DNA of 64,000 nt from Mumia sp. ZJ1417 (GCF_014127285.1 NZ_CP059901.1:1736001-1800000), one strand, 5' to 3'. Positions 16,776-25,723 are shown, counted from the first letter of the stretch. Made by a program: numbers and translations. The notes: generated by a model from the letters alone, not told the origin.

Positions 16776-17546
16776 CTACCTCGGCAGCGTCAGGATCTCG
16801 GCTCCGTCGCTGGTGACGGCGATCGTGTGCTCGCTGTGCGCCGTACGGCAGCCTGTCGCGCTGCGGAGCGTCCACCCGTCGGCGTCGGTGACGAGATCGG
16901 CGGTGTCGGCCATGATCCACGGCTCCAGGGCGAGCAGCAGGCCGGGGCGCAGCTTGTAGCCGCGACCGGGCCGCCCGGTGTTTGCGATGTGCGGGTCCTG
17001 GTGCATCGTCGAGCCGACACCGTGACCGCCGAACTCGAGGTTGATGGGATAGCCCGCCTCACTGAGGACGGAGCCCATGGCGTGCGAGAGGTCGCCGACG
17101 CGCGCGCCGGGGCGGGCAGCGGCGATCCCGGCGGCCAGCGCGCGCTCGGTCGTCTCGATCATCGCGACGCTCTCCGCGGGCTTGGCCTCGCCGACCACGA
17201 AGCTGATCGCGGAGTCGGCGACGACTCCGCCCAGGGACACGGCAAGGTCGAGCGAGAGCAGATCGCCGTCGGCGAGCGTGTAGTCGTGCGGCAGCCCGTG
17301 CAGCACGGCGTCGTTGACGGAGGTGCAGATGTAGTGGCCGAACGGCCCCCGTCCGAAGGACGGCGCGTAGTCGACGTAGCAGGATTCTGCACCCGCCTCG
17401 AGGATCATCGCCTTGGCCCACCGGTCGACGTCCAGGAGGTTCGTGCCAACCGTGGCGCGGCCCTTGAGCGTCTGCAGGATGTGGGCGACCAGGGCACCCG
17501 TCTCCCGTGCTGCGGGCAGTCGGCTGGGGGTCAGGATCTCGATCAT
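16776..17546 (-). CDS. map: Type I methionine aminopeptidase
   Basis: A 256-residue metallo-aminopeptidase that removes the initiator Met from nascent proteins. All five metal ligands are visible: Asp in LSLDLAVSLGG, Asp in VVADSAISF, His in GGHGVGSTMHQ, Glu in LALEPWIM and Glu in AHSEHTIAV. The length matches the catalytic core with no N-terminal zinc finger extension. It diverges from an XRE regulator over a short AT-rich region with two copies of TATCCCGGT, so it may be controlled by that regulator. That would be unusual for a housekeeping map, so this is probably a second copy. Confidence 0.95.
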   Translation of the reverse strand: MIEILTPSRLPAARETGALVAHILQTLKGRATVGTNLLDVDRWAKAMILEAGAESCYVDYAPSFGRGPFGHYICTSVNDAVLHGLPHDYTLADGDLLSLDLAVSLGGVVADSAISFVVGEAKPAESVAMIETTERALAAGIAAARPGARVGDLSHAMGSVLSEAGYPINLEFGGHGVGSTMHQDPHIANTGRPGRGYKLRPGLLLALEPWIMADTADLVTDADGWTLRSATGCRTAHSEHTIAVTSDGAEILTLPR

Positions 17547-17572
17547 GCGTCGCCTCTCTCGTTCCCAATAAC

Positions 17573-17603
17573 TATCCCGGTCATGTTATCCCGGTATTAG
17601 TAT
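17573..17603. promoter_or_regulatory. Divergent map/XRE promoter region with TATCCCGGT direct repeats
   Basis: TATCCCGGT occurs at 17573-17581 and again at 17587-17595, 14 nt apart, in the AT-richest stretch nearby. The XRE gene's -10 (TAGTAT, 17598-17603) sits directly after and is 7 nt before its ATG. The repeats would suit binding of an autoregulating XRE protein. Binding is inferred. Confidence 0.45.
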
Positions 17604-17610
17604 CGGACCC

Positions 17611-17913
17611 ATGGTCAGGTTGCCGCTCACACCCGCAGAGGTCGAGCGCGGACAGCGCCTCGGTGCGCTCTTGCGTCGCGCGAGGGGCGAGCGCTCGATG
17701 CTCGCGACCGCGCTCGATGCCCGTGTCTCGCCGGAGACTCTCCGCAAGATCGAGTCGGGCCGCGTCGCGACCCCCGCTTTCTCGACGATCGCGGCGATCG
17801 CCGACGTCCTCGGACTCTCGCTGGATGCGGTGTGGGCCGAGATCAACCCACCCGCCCACGGCGCCGAAGCGACCGCGGACGATCGCCTCACACCGGAGCG
17901 GTCAGCGTCGTAG
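17611..17913 (+). CDS. XRE-family helix-turn-helix transcriptional regulator
   Basis: A 100-residue protein. Residues 14-75 form a Cro/C1-type helix-turn-helix (RLGALLRRARGERSMLATAL, then VSPETLRKIESGRVATPAFS), followed by a short polar tail. It starts leaderlessly 7 nt after TAGTAT. It is divergent from map and probably represses its own promoter through the TATCCCGGT repeats. Confidence 0.9.
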   Translation: MVRLPLTPAEVERGQRLGALLRRARGERSMLATALDARVSPETLRKIESGRVATPAFSTIAAIADVLGLSLDAVWAEINPPAHGAEATADDRLTPERSAS

Positions 17914-17923
17914 GCCGGCCCCG

Positions 17924-19462
17924 TCAGAGGAGCGACCGTACGGCTTCGATCGTGTCGGCGTCGTCGGGCCGCTTGTCGTCGCGGTAGCGCAGCACCCGCG
18001 CGAACCGCAGCGCGACACCGCCGGGATAGCGCGGCGAGCGCTGCACGCCGTCGAACGCGATCTCCACGACCTGCTCGGGCCGCAGCTGGACCACGTGGCT
18101 GTCGGTCGGTCCGTCGGCCAGCTCGGTGAACCGATCGGTCTGCCACGCCAGCATCTCGTCGGTCATCCCCTTGAACGTCTTGCCCAGCATCACGAACTCG
18201 CCGTCGGGATCGCGCGCGCCGAGGTGGATGTTGCTCAGCCAGCCCTTGCGGCGCCCCGACCCCCACTCGACGGCGAGCACGACGAGGTCGAGGGTGTGGC
18301 GCGGCTTGACCTTGACCCACGCCGCACCCCGGCGACCCGCGTCGTACGGGGCGTCGAGCGACTTCACGACCACGCCCTCGTAGCCGGACGCCACCGCATC
18401 GGCGAAGAACGCCTGCGCCTCCTCGGCGTCGGCCGTACGCAGCCTCGGCACGCCGAGGCCGGGCGCGACCCGCTCGAGCACGTCGAGCCGTTCGTGGAGC
18501 GGACGGTCGAGCAGGTCGTCGCCATCGGCGTGCAGCACGTCGAAGAACACCGGCGACAGCACCCGGACGTCCTCGCTGGAGCGCAGGTCGGGCGCGGCGT
18601 CACGGGGGTGGGTGGCGCCGAGTGACGCGATGTCCTGGAACGGCGCCGGCCGTCCGTCGCGCTCGACGATCAACGCCTCGCCGTCGAGGACGAGCGGGTC
18701 GGCCGCCAGCCCCCGTACGGTTTCGGCGATCTGCGGGACCCGCTCGGTGATGTCGTCGAGGCTGCGCGTGAAGACCCGGACGTCGTCGCCGACGCGGTGC
18801 ACCTGGATGCGGATGCCGTCGAGCTTGGTGTCGACCGAGGCGGGCAGCGCGGGACCAACCTTGTCGAGGGCCTCGGCGACGTCCGGCGCCGACGAGGCGA
18901 GCATCGGGCGGACGGCGCGGCCGGGCTCCAGGCCTACAGCAGCGAGCGCCTCGACTCCGCCGGTCATCGCCGCGAGGGCGACGGGCGCGCTCGCCCCCTG
19001 CAGCATCGCGGCGCGGCGCACCGCAGTTGCCGGCACGTCGGCGGCCTCGGCCACGGCATCGAGCACGACCGAGTCGAGGGCACCCTGACGGACGTCGCCC
19101 GAGACCAGTCCCGCGAGGAAGCGCTGCTCGTCGGCCGTCGCGCGGGAGAACAGGGCGTACGCCGTCTCGGCGCGGGCGGTCTGCGATCCGGGACCGGCGA
19201 GCCCGGCCATCGTCTCGAACGCCGCGTCGGTCTCCTCGATCGTCAGGGTCGGCGCGTCCGCAGGAGGAGGGAGGTCGCGCAAGGACGCCCACCCCAGCCC
19301 CGTACGACGCTGGCGGAGCTCACCGGACAGGTAGGTCACGACGAGCGCGAGCACGCTCGGGTCCGTACGCCGCAGCAGCGCGGCGATCTCGGCCCGCTTC
19401 GCCAGGCGAGACCGCGTCGCGGCGACGGCGCGCGAGGTGTCGACGACCTCGGAGAGGAGCAT
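17924..19462 (-). CDS. ATP-dependent DNA ligase (LigB-like)
   Basis: A 512-residue ATP-dependent DNA ligase that seals nicks via a ligase-AMP intermediate. The N-terminal alpha-helical DNA-binding domain spans about 1-185. The adenylation domain has the nucleotide-binding Lys213 in SVDTKLDGIRIQ and a DGEALIVERDG motif. The OB-fold domain occupies the last 140 residues (ending with RYPGGVALRFARVLRYRDDK). Size and layout match mycobacterial LigB, an accessory ligase next to the NAD-dependent LigA. The ATG at 19462 is 7 nt after a CACAAT box on the - strand. Confidence 0.93.
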   Translation of the reverse strand: MLLSEVVDTSRAVAATRSRLAKRAEIAALLRRTDPSVLALVVTYLSGELRQRRTGLGWASLRDLPPPADAPTLTIEETDAAFETMAGLAGPGSQTARAETAYALFSRATADEQRFLAGLVSGDVRQGALDSVVLDAVAEAADVPATAVRRAAMLQGASAPVALAAMTGGVEALAAVGLEPGRAVRPMLASSAPDVAEALDKVGPALPASVDTKLDGIRIQVHRVGDDVRVFTRSLDDITERVPQIAETVRGLAADPLVLDGEALIVERDGRPAPFQDIASLGATHPRDAAPDLRSSEDVRVLSPVFFDVLHADGDDLLDRPLHERLDVLERVAPGLGVPRLRTADAEEAQAFFADAVASGYEGVVVKSLDAPYDAGRRGAAWVKVKPRHTLDLVVLAVEWGSGRRKGWLSNIHLGARDPDGEFVMLGKTFKGMTDEMLAWQTDRFTELADGPTDSHVVQLRPEQVVEIAFDGVQRSPRYPGGVALRFARVLRYRDDKRPDDADTIEAVRSLL

Positions 19463-19469
19463 GCGGCCC

Positions 19470-19495
19470 ATTGTGCTGCGGACGGATGACACAAT
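19470..19495. promoter_or_regulatory. Divergent leaderless promoters (ligase / reductase)
   Basis: CACAAT on the - strand (19475-19470) is 7 nt before the ligase ATG. CACAAT on the + strand (19490-19495) is 7 nt before the reductase GTG at 19503. Both genes would be transcribed without leaders from 40 bp of DNA. Confidence 0.45.
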
Positions 19496-19502
19496 CGACC
19501 GC

Positions 19503-20756
19503 GTGAGTCCCGAACCCGCCGCCAGCCTCCCCACCCGCACCGACGTCCTCGTCGTCGGTGCCGGCCCCGCGGGATCCGCGGCCGCAGCGTGGGCGGCGCG
19601 GCACGGCCTCGATGTCGTCCTGGCCGACGCGGCGTACTTTCCCCGCGACAAGACGTGCGGCGACGGCCTCACCCCCCGCGCCATCGCCGAGCTGGAGAGA
19701 CTCGACCTCGGACCCTGGGTCCGCCGCCACGGCATCAACCGCGGCCTGCGCGCTGCCGGGTTCGGCCAGACGCTGATGCTTCCCTGGCCGGGAGGCTCCC
19801 TCCCCGACTACGGCTCGGCCGTCCCGCGTACCGAGCTCGACGCCCATATCCGCGCCGCCGCCCTCGACGCCGGCGCCACGCCGCTCGACGGCGCCCGCGC
19901 GGTCGACGTGGTCCGTGACGGCGCACGCGTCAGCGAAGTCGTGTTCAAGACCGCGCGCGGCCCGCACCGCGTCGCCGCCGACCGCGTCGTCGTCGCCGAC
20001 GGCGTCCGCTCCTCGCTGGGCCGCGTCCTCGGCCGCGAGTGGCACCGCGAGACCGCGTACGGGGTCGCGGCGCGGTCGTACGTGAAGTCCGCCCGCAGCG
20101 ACGACCCGTGGATCTCCAGCCACCTCGAGCTGCGCGACGAGGACGGCGCCGTGCTCAGCGGCTACGGCTGGATCTTCCCGCTGGCCGACGGCGAGGTGAA
20201 CCTCGGCGTGGGCACGCTCGCCACGTCCAAGCGCCCCGCGAACATCCAGCTGCGCCCGTTGATGGAGCACTACGCCCGCCTGCGTCGTACGGAGTGGGAG
20301 CTCGCCGACGAGCTGCGCGCCCCGACCTCCGCGCTCCTCCCGATGGGCGGCGCGGTCTCCGGCGTCGCAGGCGCCAACTGGGCGCTGATCGGTGACGCCG
20401 CCGGCTGCGTCAACCCTCTCAACGGCGAGGGCATCGACTACGGGCTCGAGACCGGGCGGCTCGTCGCCGAGCAGCTCGTCTCCGGCGCGGACCTCGCGGC
20501 GGCGTGGCCCGCCGAGCTGCGCGGCCACTACGGCGAGGCGTTCTCGATCGCGCGCCGGCTCGCGGGGCTGCTGACCGTGCCGGGCATCGTGACGTACGGC
20601 GGCCCGGTGGGCATGCGCTCGTACGCGCTGATGACGATCGCGCTGCGCCTCATGGGCAACCTCGTGACCGACGAGGACCGCGACGCCGTGGCCCGGCTGT
20701 GGCGCTGGGCGGGGCGCATGTCGCTGCGGCTCGACCGACGGACCCCGTTCGCGTGA
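19503..20756 (+). CDS. Geranylgeranyl reductase family FAD-dependent oxidoreductase
   Basis: A 417-residue flavoprotein of the geranylgeranyl reductase/MenJ family, which saturates isoprenoid double bonds (for example in the menaquinone side chain). FAD is bound by VLVVGAGPAGSAAAAWAARH at the N-terminus and by ALIGDAAGCVNPLNGEGIDY near residue 300. DKTCGDGLTPRAI is the family's conserved CGDGL-type motif. The GTG at 19503 agrees with the CACAAT box 7 nt upstream; a more upstream ATG would overlap the divergent ligase gene. The natural substrate is inferred from the family only. Confidence 0.9.
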   Translation: MSPEPAASLPTRTDVLVVGAGPAGSAAAAWAARHGLDVVLADAAYFPRDKTCGDGLTPRAIAELERLDLGPWVRRHGINRGLRAAGFGQTLMLPWPGGSLPDYGSAVPRTELDAHIRAAALDAGATPLDGARAVDVVRDGARVSEVVFKTARGPHRVAADRVVVADGVRSSLGRVLGREWHRETAYGVAARSYVKSARSDDPWISSHLELRDEDGAVLSGYGWIFPLADGEVNLGVGTLATSKRPANIQLRPLMEHYARLRRTEWELADELRAPTSALLPMGGAVSGVAGANWALIGDAAGCVNPLNGEGIDYGLETGRLVAEQLVSGADLAAAWPAELRGHYGEAFSIARRLAGLLTVPGIVTYGGPVGMRSYALMTIALRLMGNLVTDEDRDAVARLWRWAGRMSLRLDRRTPFA

Positions 20757-21481
20757 GCGACGACGGGGGAGCGGCGCCCGCGCATGACGGCGCGGTCCGC
20801 TACGCCTCTCGCGGCTCGACGCACTTCGACGTCATCCTCGCCGCGTTCTGCGTGGTGCTCGTGGTGTCCAACGTCGTCGCGACCAAGGGCATCGAGATCG
20901 GCTCGGGCGCCTGGAGCGTCGGCAGCCTGCAGCTGTGGCCAGTGATCACCGACGGCGGGGCGTTCCTGTTCCCGCTGGCGTACGTGCTCGGTGACGTCAT
21001 CTCGGAGGTGTACGGGTTCCGGGCAGCGCGCCGCGCGATCGTGACGGGGTTCGCGATGGCGATCATCGCGTCGGTGACGTTCTGGGTGGTGCAGCATGCG
21101 CCTGCCGCGTCGTTCTACGAGAACCAGGGCGCATACGAGGCGGTGCTTGGGTTCGTCCCGCAGATCGTGCTCGCGAGCCTCGCGGGATACGTCGTGGGCC
21201 AGCTCCTCAACAGCGTGGTGCTCGTGCGGATGAAGGCGCGTACGGCCGAGCGCGGGCTGTTCGCGCGGCTCGCGACCTCGACCGGCGTCGGCGAGCTCGC
21301 GGACACGCTGATCTTCTGCGCCATCGCCGCGTCGGTCATCGGGATCACGACGTGGGGCCAGTTCTGGAACTACGCGGTCGTCGGGTTCGTCTACAAGGTC
21401 GGCGTCGAGCTGCTGGTGATGCCGGTGACGATGCTCGTGATCGGCTGGCTGAAGTCGCGCGAGCCCACGTACTGGCGCTGA
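20753..21481 (+). CDS. Queuosine precursor transporter (YhhQ/VUT family)
   Basis: A 242-residue membrane protein with about six helices and the family signature DGGAFLFPLAYVLGDVISEVYG. YhhQ-family transporters import queuine or 7-deazaguanine precursors. The GTG overlaps the stop of the reductase gene. It converges with tgt, the enzyme that puts queuine into tRNA, so the two genes fit a salvage route. No de novo queuosine genes (queC, D, E, F) are in the window. Confidence 0.9.
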   Translation: MSDDGGAAPAHDGAVRYASRGSTHFDVILAAFCVVLVVSNVVATKGIEIGSGAWSVGSLQLWPVITDGGAFLFPLAYVLGDVISEVYGFRAARRAIVTGFAMAIIASVTFWVVQHAPAASFYENQGAYEAVLGFVPQIVLASLAGYVVGQLLNSVVLVRMKARTAERGLFARLATSTGVGELADTLIFCAIAASVIGITTWGQFWNYAVVGFVYKVGVELLVMPVTMLVIGWLKSREPTYWR

Positions 21482-21492
21482 CCGTCCCGTCC

Positions 21493-21564
21493 CGTCCCCG
21501 ATTCGGGCAGTTCTGCACGGAAACGGGCGGCCCGTTGGGTGGAGAACTGCCCGAATCGCGGACG
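21493..21564. terminator. Long inverted repeat between convergent genes, probable bidirectional terminator
   Basis: The arms 21493-21514 and 21543-21564 form a 22-bp stem with one mismatch; the inner 16 bp (CGATTCGGGCAGTTCT) are perfect. The 28-nt loop holds its own small palindrome (ACGGGCGGCCCGT). It lies exactly between the convergent transporter and tgt genes. There is no U-tract, and the long perfect stem could also be a genome-wide repeat. Confidence 0.6.
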
Positions 21565-21569
21565 CGGCC

Positions 21570-22817
21570 TCAGCCCCGTCGCGCGTAGTAGCGGCCGAGG
21601 AACTCCGCCTTGAAGTCGGCGTACGTCCCGTCCTCGATCGAGGCGCGGATCCGGTCCACGAGCCGCACGATGAAGCGCTCGTTGTGGATCGTCACCAGCG
21701 TCGCGGCGTTGTACTCCTTGGCCTTGAACAGGTGGTGCAGGTACGCCTCGGTGTAGTGCGCGCACGTGTAGCAGTCGCACTCCGCGTCGATCGGCACGAA
21801 CGAGCGGCGCGACGCCGCGACCGCGAGGTTGCGCTGGCCGTCGTGCGTGTAGACGCGGCTCGAGCGCGCGACCCGCGACGGGCTCACGCAGTCGAACGTG
21901 TCGGCGCCGTTCTCGATCCCGGTGAACAGGTCGTCCGGCTCACCGATCCCGAGCAGGTGCCGCGGCTTGTCCTCGGGCAGCTCGTCGCACACCCAGCCGA
22001 CGATCGTGCCGAGCTGCTCCTTCTCGAGCGCGCCGCCGATGCCGTAGCCGTCGAACCCTGGGCCGTCGGACCCGAGCTCGACCAGCCCCTGCGCCGACCG
22101 CCGCCGCAGATCCTCGTACTGCGCGCCCTGTACGACGCCGAACAGCGCCTGATAGGGCTTGCCCGTACGCGCGATCGTCAGCTTCTCGTGCTCGGCCACG
22201 CACCGTACGGCCCATGCCTGGGTCCGCTCGACGGAGCGCTCCTGATATTCGCGGGTGTTCATCAGCGTCGTGCACTCGTCGAACGCGAAGATGATGTCCG
22301 CGCCGAGCTGGTGCTGGATCTGCATCGACACCTCAGGGGTGAAGCGGTGCTTGGACCCGTCGAGGTGGCTCTTGAACGTGACGCCCTCGTCGTCGATGTG
22401 CGCGAGGCGCTCCTTGCCGTCGGCGATGACGTCGTCTGCCCTACGGCCGGCTGTGTCCATCGCGAGCACCTTGCGGAAACCGGCGCCCAGCGACAGCACC
22501 TGGAAGCCACCGGAGTCGGTGAACGTCGGCCCCGGCCAGTTCATGAACGCCCCCAGCCCGCCGGCCTCGTCGACGATGTCGGCGCCCGGTTGGAGGTAGA
22601 GGTGGTACGCGTTCGCCAGCAGCGCCTGCGACCCGAGGTCGGCCATCGTCTCGGGCAGCACTGCCTTCACGGTGGCCTTGGTCCCGACCGGGATGAACGC
22701 AGGGGTCTGGATCTCCCCGTGCGGGGTCGAGATCACGCCGGTACGGCCCTGGGCGCCGTCGACGGAGTCGGCGAGGCGCTCGGACACGGAGAAGGAGAAG
22801 GTCACCGGTCCATCCAA
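21570..22817 (-). CDS. tgt: tRNA-guanine (queuine) transglycosylase
   Basis: A 415-residue enzyme that exchanges guanine-34 of Asn, Asp, His and Tyr tRNAs for queuine or its precursor. Catalytic Asp in FTDSGGFQVLSLG and in IFAFDECTTL, and the zinc site near the C-terminus in AECDCYTCAHYTEAYLHHL, are all present. The ATG at 22817 is used; a GTG four codons later is also possible and no clear ribosome binding site decides between them. It pairs functionally with the convergent transporter. Confidence 0.95.
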   Translation of the reverse strand: MDGPVTFSFSVSERLADSVDGAQGRTGVISTPHGEIQTPAFIPVGTKATVKAVLPETMADLGSQALLANAYHLYLQPGADIVDEAGGLGAFMNWPGPTFTDSGGFQVLSLGAGFRKVLAMDTAGRRADDVIADGKERLAHIDDEGVTFKSHLDGSKHRFTPEVSMQIQHQLGADIIFAFDECTTLMNTREYQERSVERTQAWAVRCVAEHEKLTIARTGKPYQALFGVVQGAQYEDLRRRSAQGLVELGSDGPGFDGYGIGGALEKEQLGTIVGWVCDELPEDKPRHLLGIGEPDDLFTGIENGADTFDCVSPSRVARSSRVYTHDGQRNLAVAASRRSFVPIDAECDCYTCAHYTEAYLHHLFKAKEYNAATLVTIHNERFIVRLVDRIRASIEDGTYADFKAEFLGRYYARRG

Positions 22818-22854
22818 CCAGGTGTGTCCGCGGGTCCGGCGAGCCGGAGCGACG

Positions 22855-23706
22855 TCATCCGTCGACCGAGGGGGCGGTCGTCTCCGCCTGGGGTGCGGGC
22901 TGCTCGGGCTGGCCGAGACCCTCGCCGTCCCTGCCCGGAGAGGGTGTCGGATCGGCGGGTTCGGTGGTCGGCGGGGCCGACGGGGACGGCGTCACGGTCG
23001 GCTCCTCGGCCTTCGGCGACGGCGTCGACTCGGGCTCGGGGGTCGGTGTGGGGGACGAGGGTGAGTCGCTGGGGGAGTGCTCCTCGCTGGGACTCTCGTC
23101 GCGGTCCTGCTGGTCCGAGTCGGAGCCGCCGGAGTCGCCGGAGTCCGAGCCGCCCGAGCGGACGTTACTGAAGGTCGTCCCGGGCTTTTCGCTGGACCCG
23201 ATCGGGTGCCCGGCGACCTTCTCGTACGCCCAGATCCCGCCGAGGGCGAGGACGAGACTGACGACGGTGGCGATGGCTGCGGCGCGCCATGAGATCAGTC
23301 GCTTGGGTGCGTCGTCGCCCTGGGTCGTGCGGTCCGCGTCACCGGCACCGGCCGTGCCCTCTGCCTCGGCCTCCGCGAGCGCCTCGGCCGCGTCGGGCGC
23401 CGTCGGCAGGATCGCCGTCCCCCGGCCGCCGTCGGCGGCGCGGTTCGCCAGCGCGGCGCGCGTGGTCAGCCGCGCGGCCTCGGCGAGACGCCGGCTCTTG
23501 CGGAGGGAGTTGGTGTAGACCGTGCCCGCGACCGTGGCCACGACCGAGCCGACCGCTGCGCCGATGAGGGTCCCGGCGACACCGAGCCACGAGCCGGCGA
23601 CGGCGGCCGTCATGGCGGCGAGAGCGCCACCGACGACCTGGCTCGACGAGACACCCGACAGGACACGGGTGCTTTCGTCAATCTCCTCGTTCTTCTGGGC
23701 CGTCAT
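22855..23706 (-). CDS. Membrane protein with Gly-zipper region and Pro/Ser-rich tail, unknown function
   Basis: A 283-residue protein I cannot assign. Residues about 22-70 are a hydrophobic Gly/Ala-rich pair of segments (VVGGALAAMTAAVAGSWLGV). A second membrane helix lies near 145-165 (AAIATVVSLVLALGGIWAYE). The last 120 residues are low-complexity Ser/Pro/Asp/Glu, probably extracellular. A GAAAGG ribosome binding site lies before the ATG at 23706. It is probably a single-gene unit between tgt and the divergent nucleoside hydrolase. Confidence 0.75.
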   Translation of the reverse strand: MTAQKNEEIDESTRVLSGVSSSQVVGGALAAMTAAVAGSWLGVAGTLIGAAVGSVVATVAGTVYTNSLRKSRRLAEAARLTTRAALANRAADGGRGTAILPTAPDAAEALAEAEAEGTAGAGDADRTTQGDDAPKRLISWRAAAIATVVSLVLALGGIWAYEKVAGHPIGSSEKPGTTFSNVRSGGSDSGDSGGSDSDQQDRDESPSEEHSPSDSPSSPTPTPEPESTPSPKAEEPTVTPSPSAPPTTEPADPTPSPGRDGEGLGQPEQPAPQAETTAPSVDG

Positions 23707-23840
23707 GCAGCCTTTCGGGGTTCGGGGTTCGGGGTGGTCGAGAGGCGGCGGGAACGTACGGAGGGGGCCCGTCGCCAACCTTCGACGGTAACGGGAAGGT
23801 CACACTGGCCCAAGTGAGGTCGAGCACAGCGTCGCGAGGC

Positions 23841-23846
23841 TACGGT
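23841..23846 (+). promoter_or_regulatory. -10 box TACGGT, leaderless start
   Basis: TACGGT is 6 nt before the ATG at 23853. It drives the nucleoside hydrolase-ribokinase pair. Confidence 0.5.
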
Positions 23847-23852
23847 GAAGCC

Positions 23853-24887
23853 ATGACCCCCTCGCTCGAGCCGACCACGACCACGCCGACACCTGTCGTG
23901 CTCGACGTCGACACGGGCGTCGACGATGCGCTGGCGCTGATGTTCGCCGTCCGTAGCCCCGACCTGGACGTCCGGGCGATCAGCTGCGTCGCTGGCAACG
24001 CCGACGTCGACCAGGTGGTCGCCAACACCTTCGCCGTCCTCGACGCGCTCGACGCCCCCGCCATCCCGGTCGGTCGCGGCGCCGAGCGCCCGCTCGTCGA
24101 GCCGGCGCGCGACGCCCGGCACATCCACGGCGCGGACGCGATGGGCGACCAGGGTCTGCCGGACTCGAGCCGCGAGCCCGCCGACGGGGGCGCCATCGAC
24201 GTGATGCGCCGGGCGATCCTCGAGTCGCCCGAGCCGGTCACCCTGGTCCCGCTCGCGCCGATGACGAACGTCGCGCTGCTGCTGCGGGCGTACCCCGAGG
24301 TCCGCGACAACCTGGCCGGCATCGTCCTCATGGGCGGTGCGGTCGACGGCGGCAACGCGACCGCAGTGGCGGAGTTCAACGTGTGGCACGACCCCGAGGC
24401 CGCGGCGATCGTCCTGGCCGCCGGCGTACCGGTGACGATGTACGGGCTGGACGTCTTCACGCAGGTCGTGGTCGAGGCCAAGACGTACGAGGTCCTGCGC
24501 GGCGACCCCGACCCCGCGGTCGCGCTCGCCGGGCGGCTGCTCGCGCACTCGCACGACGTGATCCGCGCCGACCCGCGGGTCGGCCACGGCGGGCTGATCG
24601 GCGACGCGGGCGCGGCGTGCGTGGTCGCGCGGCCCGACCTCGTGACCGTACGACGGTGGCCGGTGCACGTCGAGCTCGCGCCCGGACGGTCCCGGGGGCA
24701 GACGGTCGTGGACCGCCGGTACGTCCTCGGTGAGGATGCCGTCCACGGCGTGGAGTCGCTCGGTCACCTCGTCGATGTCGCGGTCGAGATCGATGCCGCG
24801 CGGGCGAGCGACCTCTTCCTCACGACGATCTGCGCCGGGCCGGGCGCATCGCAGGTCGACGACACGGCACGGGCGGTCCAGCGGTGA
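23853..24887 (+). CDS. Nucleoside hydrolase
   Basis: A 344-residue enzyme of the inosine-uridine-preferring nucleoside hydrolase family, which splits ribonucleosides into base and ribose. The calcium-binding hallmark VLDVDTGVDDALAL is near residue 20. VTLVPLAPMTNVALLLR and FNVWHDPEAAAIVLAAGVP are also family-typical, including the Asn and Asp of the active site. The stop overlaps the GTG of ribokinase, so ribose released here is probably phosphorylated at once by the next product. Confidence 0.94.
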   Translation: MTPSLEPTTTTPTPVVLDVDTGVDDALALMFAVRSPDLDVRAISCVAGNADVDQVVANTFAVLDALDAPAIPVGRGAERPLVEPARDARHIHGADAMGDQGLPDSSREPADGGAIDVMRRAILESPEPVTLVPLAPMTNVALLLRAYPEVRDNLAGIVLMGGAVDGGNATAVAEFNVWHDPEAAAIVLAAGVPVTMYGLDVFTQVVVEAKTYEVLRGDPDPAVALAGRLLAHSHDVIRADPRVGHGGLIGDAGAACVVARPDLVTVRRWPVHVELAPGRSRGQTVVDRRYVLGEDAVHGVESLGHLVDVAVEIDAARASDLFLTTICAGPGASQVDDTARAVQR

Positions 24888-25723
24888 ACGACCTCGGCGA
24901 CGTGCGGCGAGTCGGCACCGTCGTCGTGGTCGGCTCGCTCAACGTCGACCTCGTGACGACGGTGGCGCGGCACCCCGAACCCGGCGAGACCGTCCTCGGC
25001 GGAGACCTTGTCCGCCTGCGCGGCGGCAAGGGCGCCAACCAGGCGCTCGCGGCGCGTCGGGCCGGCGCGTCGGTCGCGATGATCGGGCGCGTGGGTGACG
25101 ACGCCGACGGTCGGGCATACCGGGCCGCGATGTCCGACGCCGGTGTCGACGTCACGCACCTCCACCTCACTCCCGCTGCGCCGACGGGCACCGCACTGAT
25201 CGTCGTCGACGAGGCGGGCGAGAACTCGATCGTCGTCGCCCCGGGAGCCAACGCCCGCCTCGACGCCGCGGACGTCGAGGCGGCGCGGGAGATGATCGCG
25301 ACCGCCGACGTCGTGCTCGTGCAGCTCGAGATCGCCGACGAGGCCGTACGGGCGGTGGCCGGCGTCGCCGCGCGGGCCGGGACGCGGCTGGTCGTCAACG
25401 CCTCGCCCGTACGGGATCTGCCCGCCGAGGTGCTGCGTCAGGCCGATCCGGTGGTCCTCAACGAGCACGAGGCCGCGGCGTACGGGCTCGCGACCGGCGG
25501 CGACGCGGTCTGCGTGACGCTCGGTGGTCGCGGCGCCACGTGGGGAGAGGCGACCGCGACGCCACCACCGGTGCTTCCGGTGGACACGACGGGCGCCGGC
25601 GACGCGTTCGCCGGGGCGCTGGCAGCCGCTCTCGCGGCCCGCGTACCGCGCGAGGAGGCGCTGCGTGCGGCGGTGGACGCAGGCGCTGAGGCGACGACCT
25701 GGCCCGGCGCCCAGCCCGTGTGA
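24884..25723 (+). CDS. rbsK: Ribokinase
   Basis: A 279-residue PfkB-family sugar kinase, converting ribose plus ATP to ribose-5-phosphate. The N-terminal signature RLRGGKGANQALAARRAGA and the C-terminal catalytic motif PVDTTGAGDAFAGALAAAL are intact. It is translationally coupled to nucleoside hydrolase, which supports ribose as substrate. At 279 residues it is slightly shorter than E. coli RbsK. Confidence 0.93.
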   Translation: MNDLGDVRRVGTVVVVGSLNVDLVTTVARHPEPGETVLGGDLVRLRGGKGANQALAARRAGASVAMIGRVGDDADGRAYRAAMSDAGVDVTHLHLTPAAPTGTALIVVDEAGENSIVVAPGANARLDAADVEAAREMIATADVVLVQLEIADEAVRAVAGVAARAGTRLVVNASPVRDLPAEVLRQADPVVLNEHEAAAYGLATGGDAVCVTLGGRGATWGEATATPPPVLPVDTTGAGDAFAGALAAALAARVPREEALRAAVDAGAEATTWPGAQPV

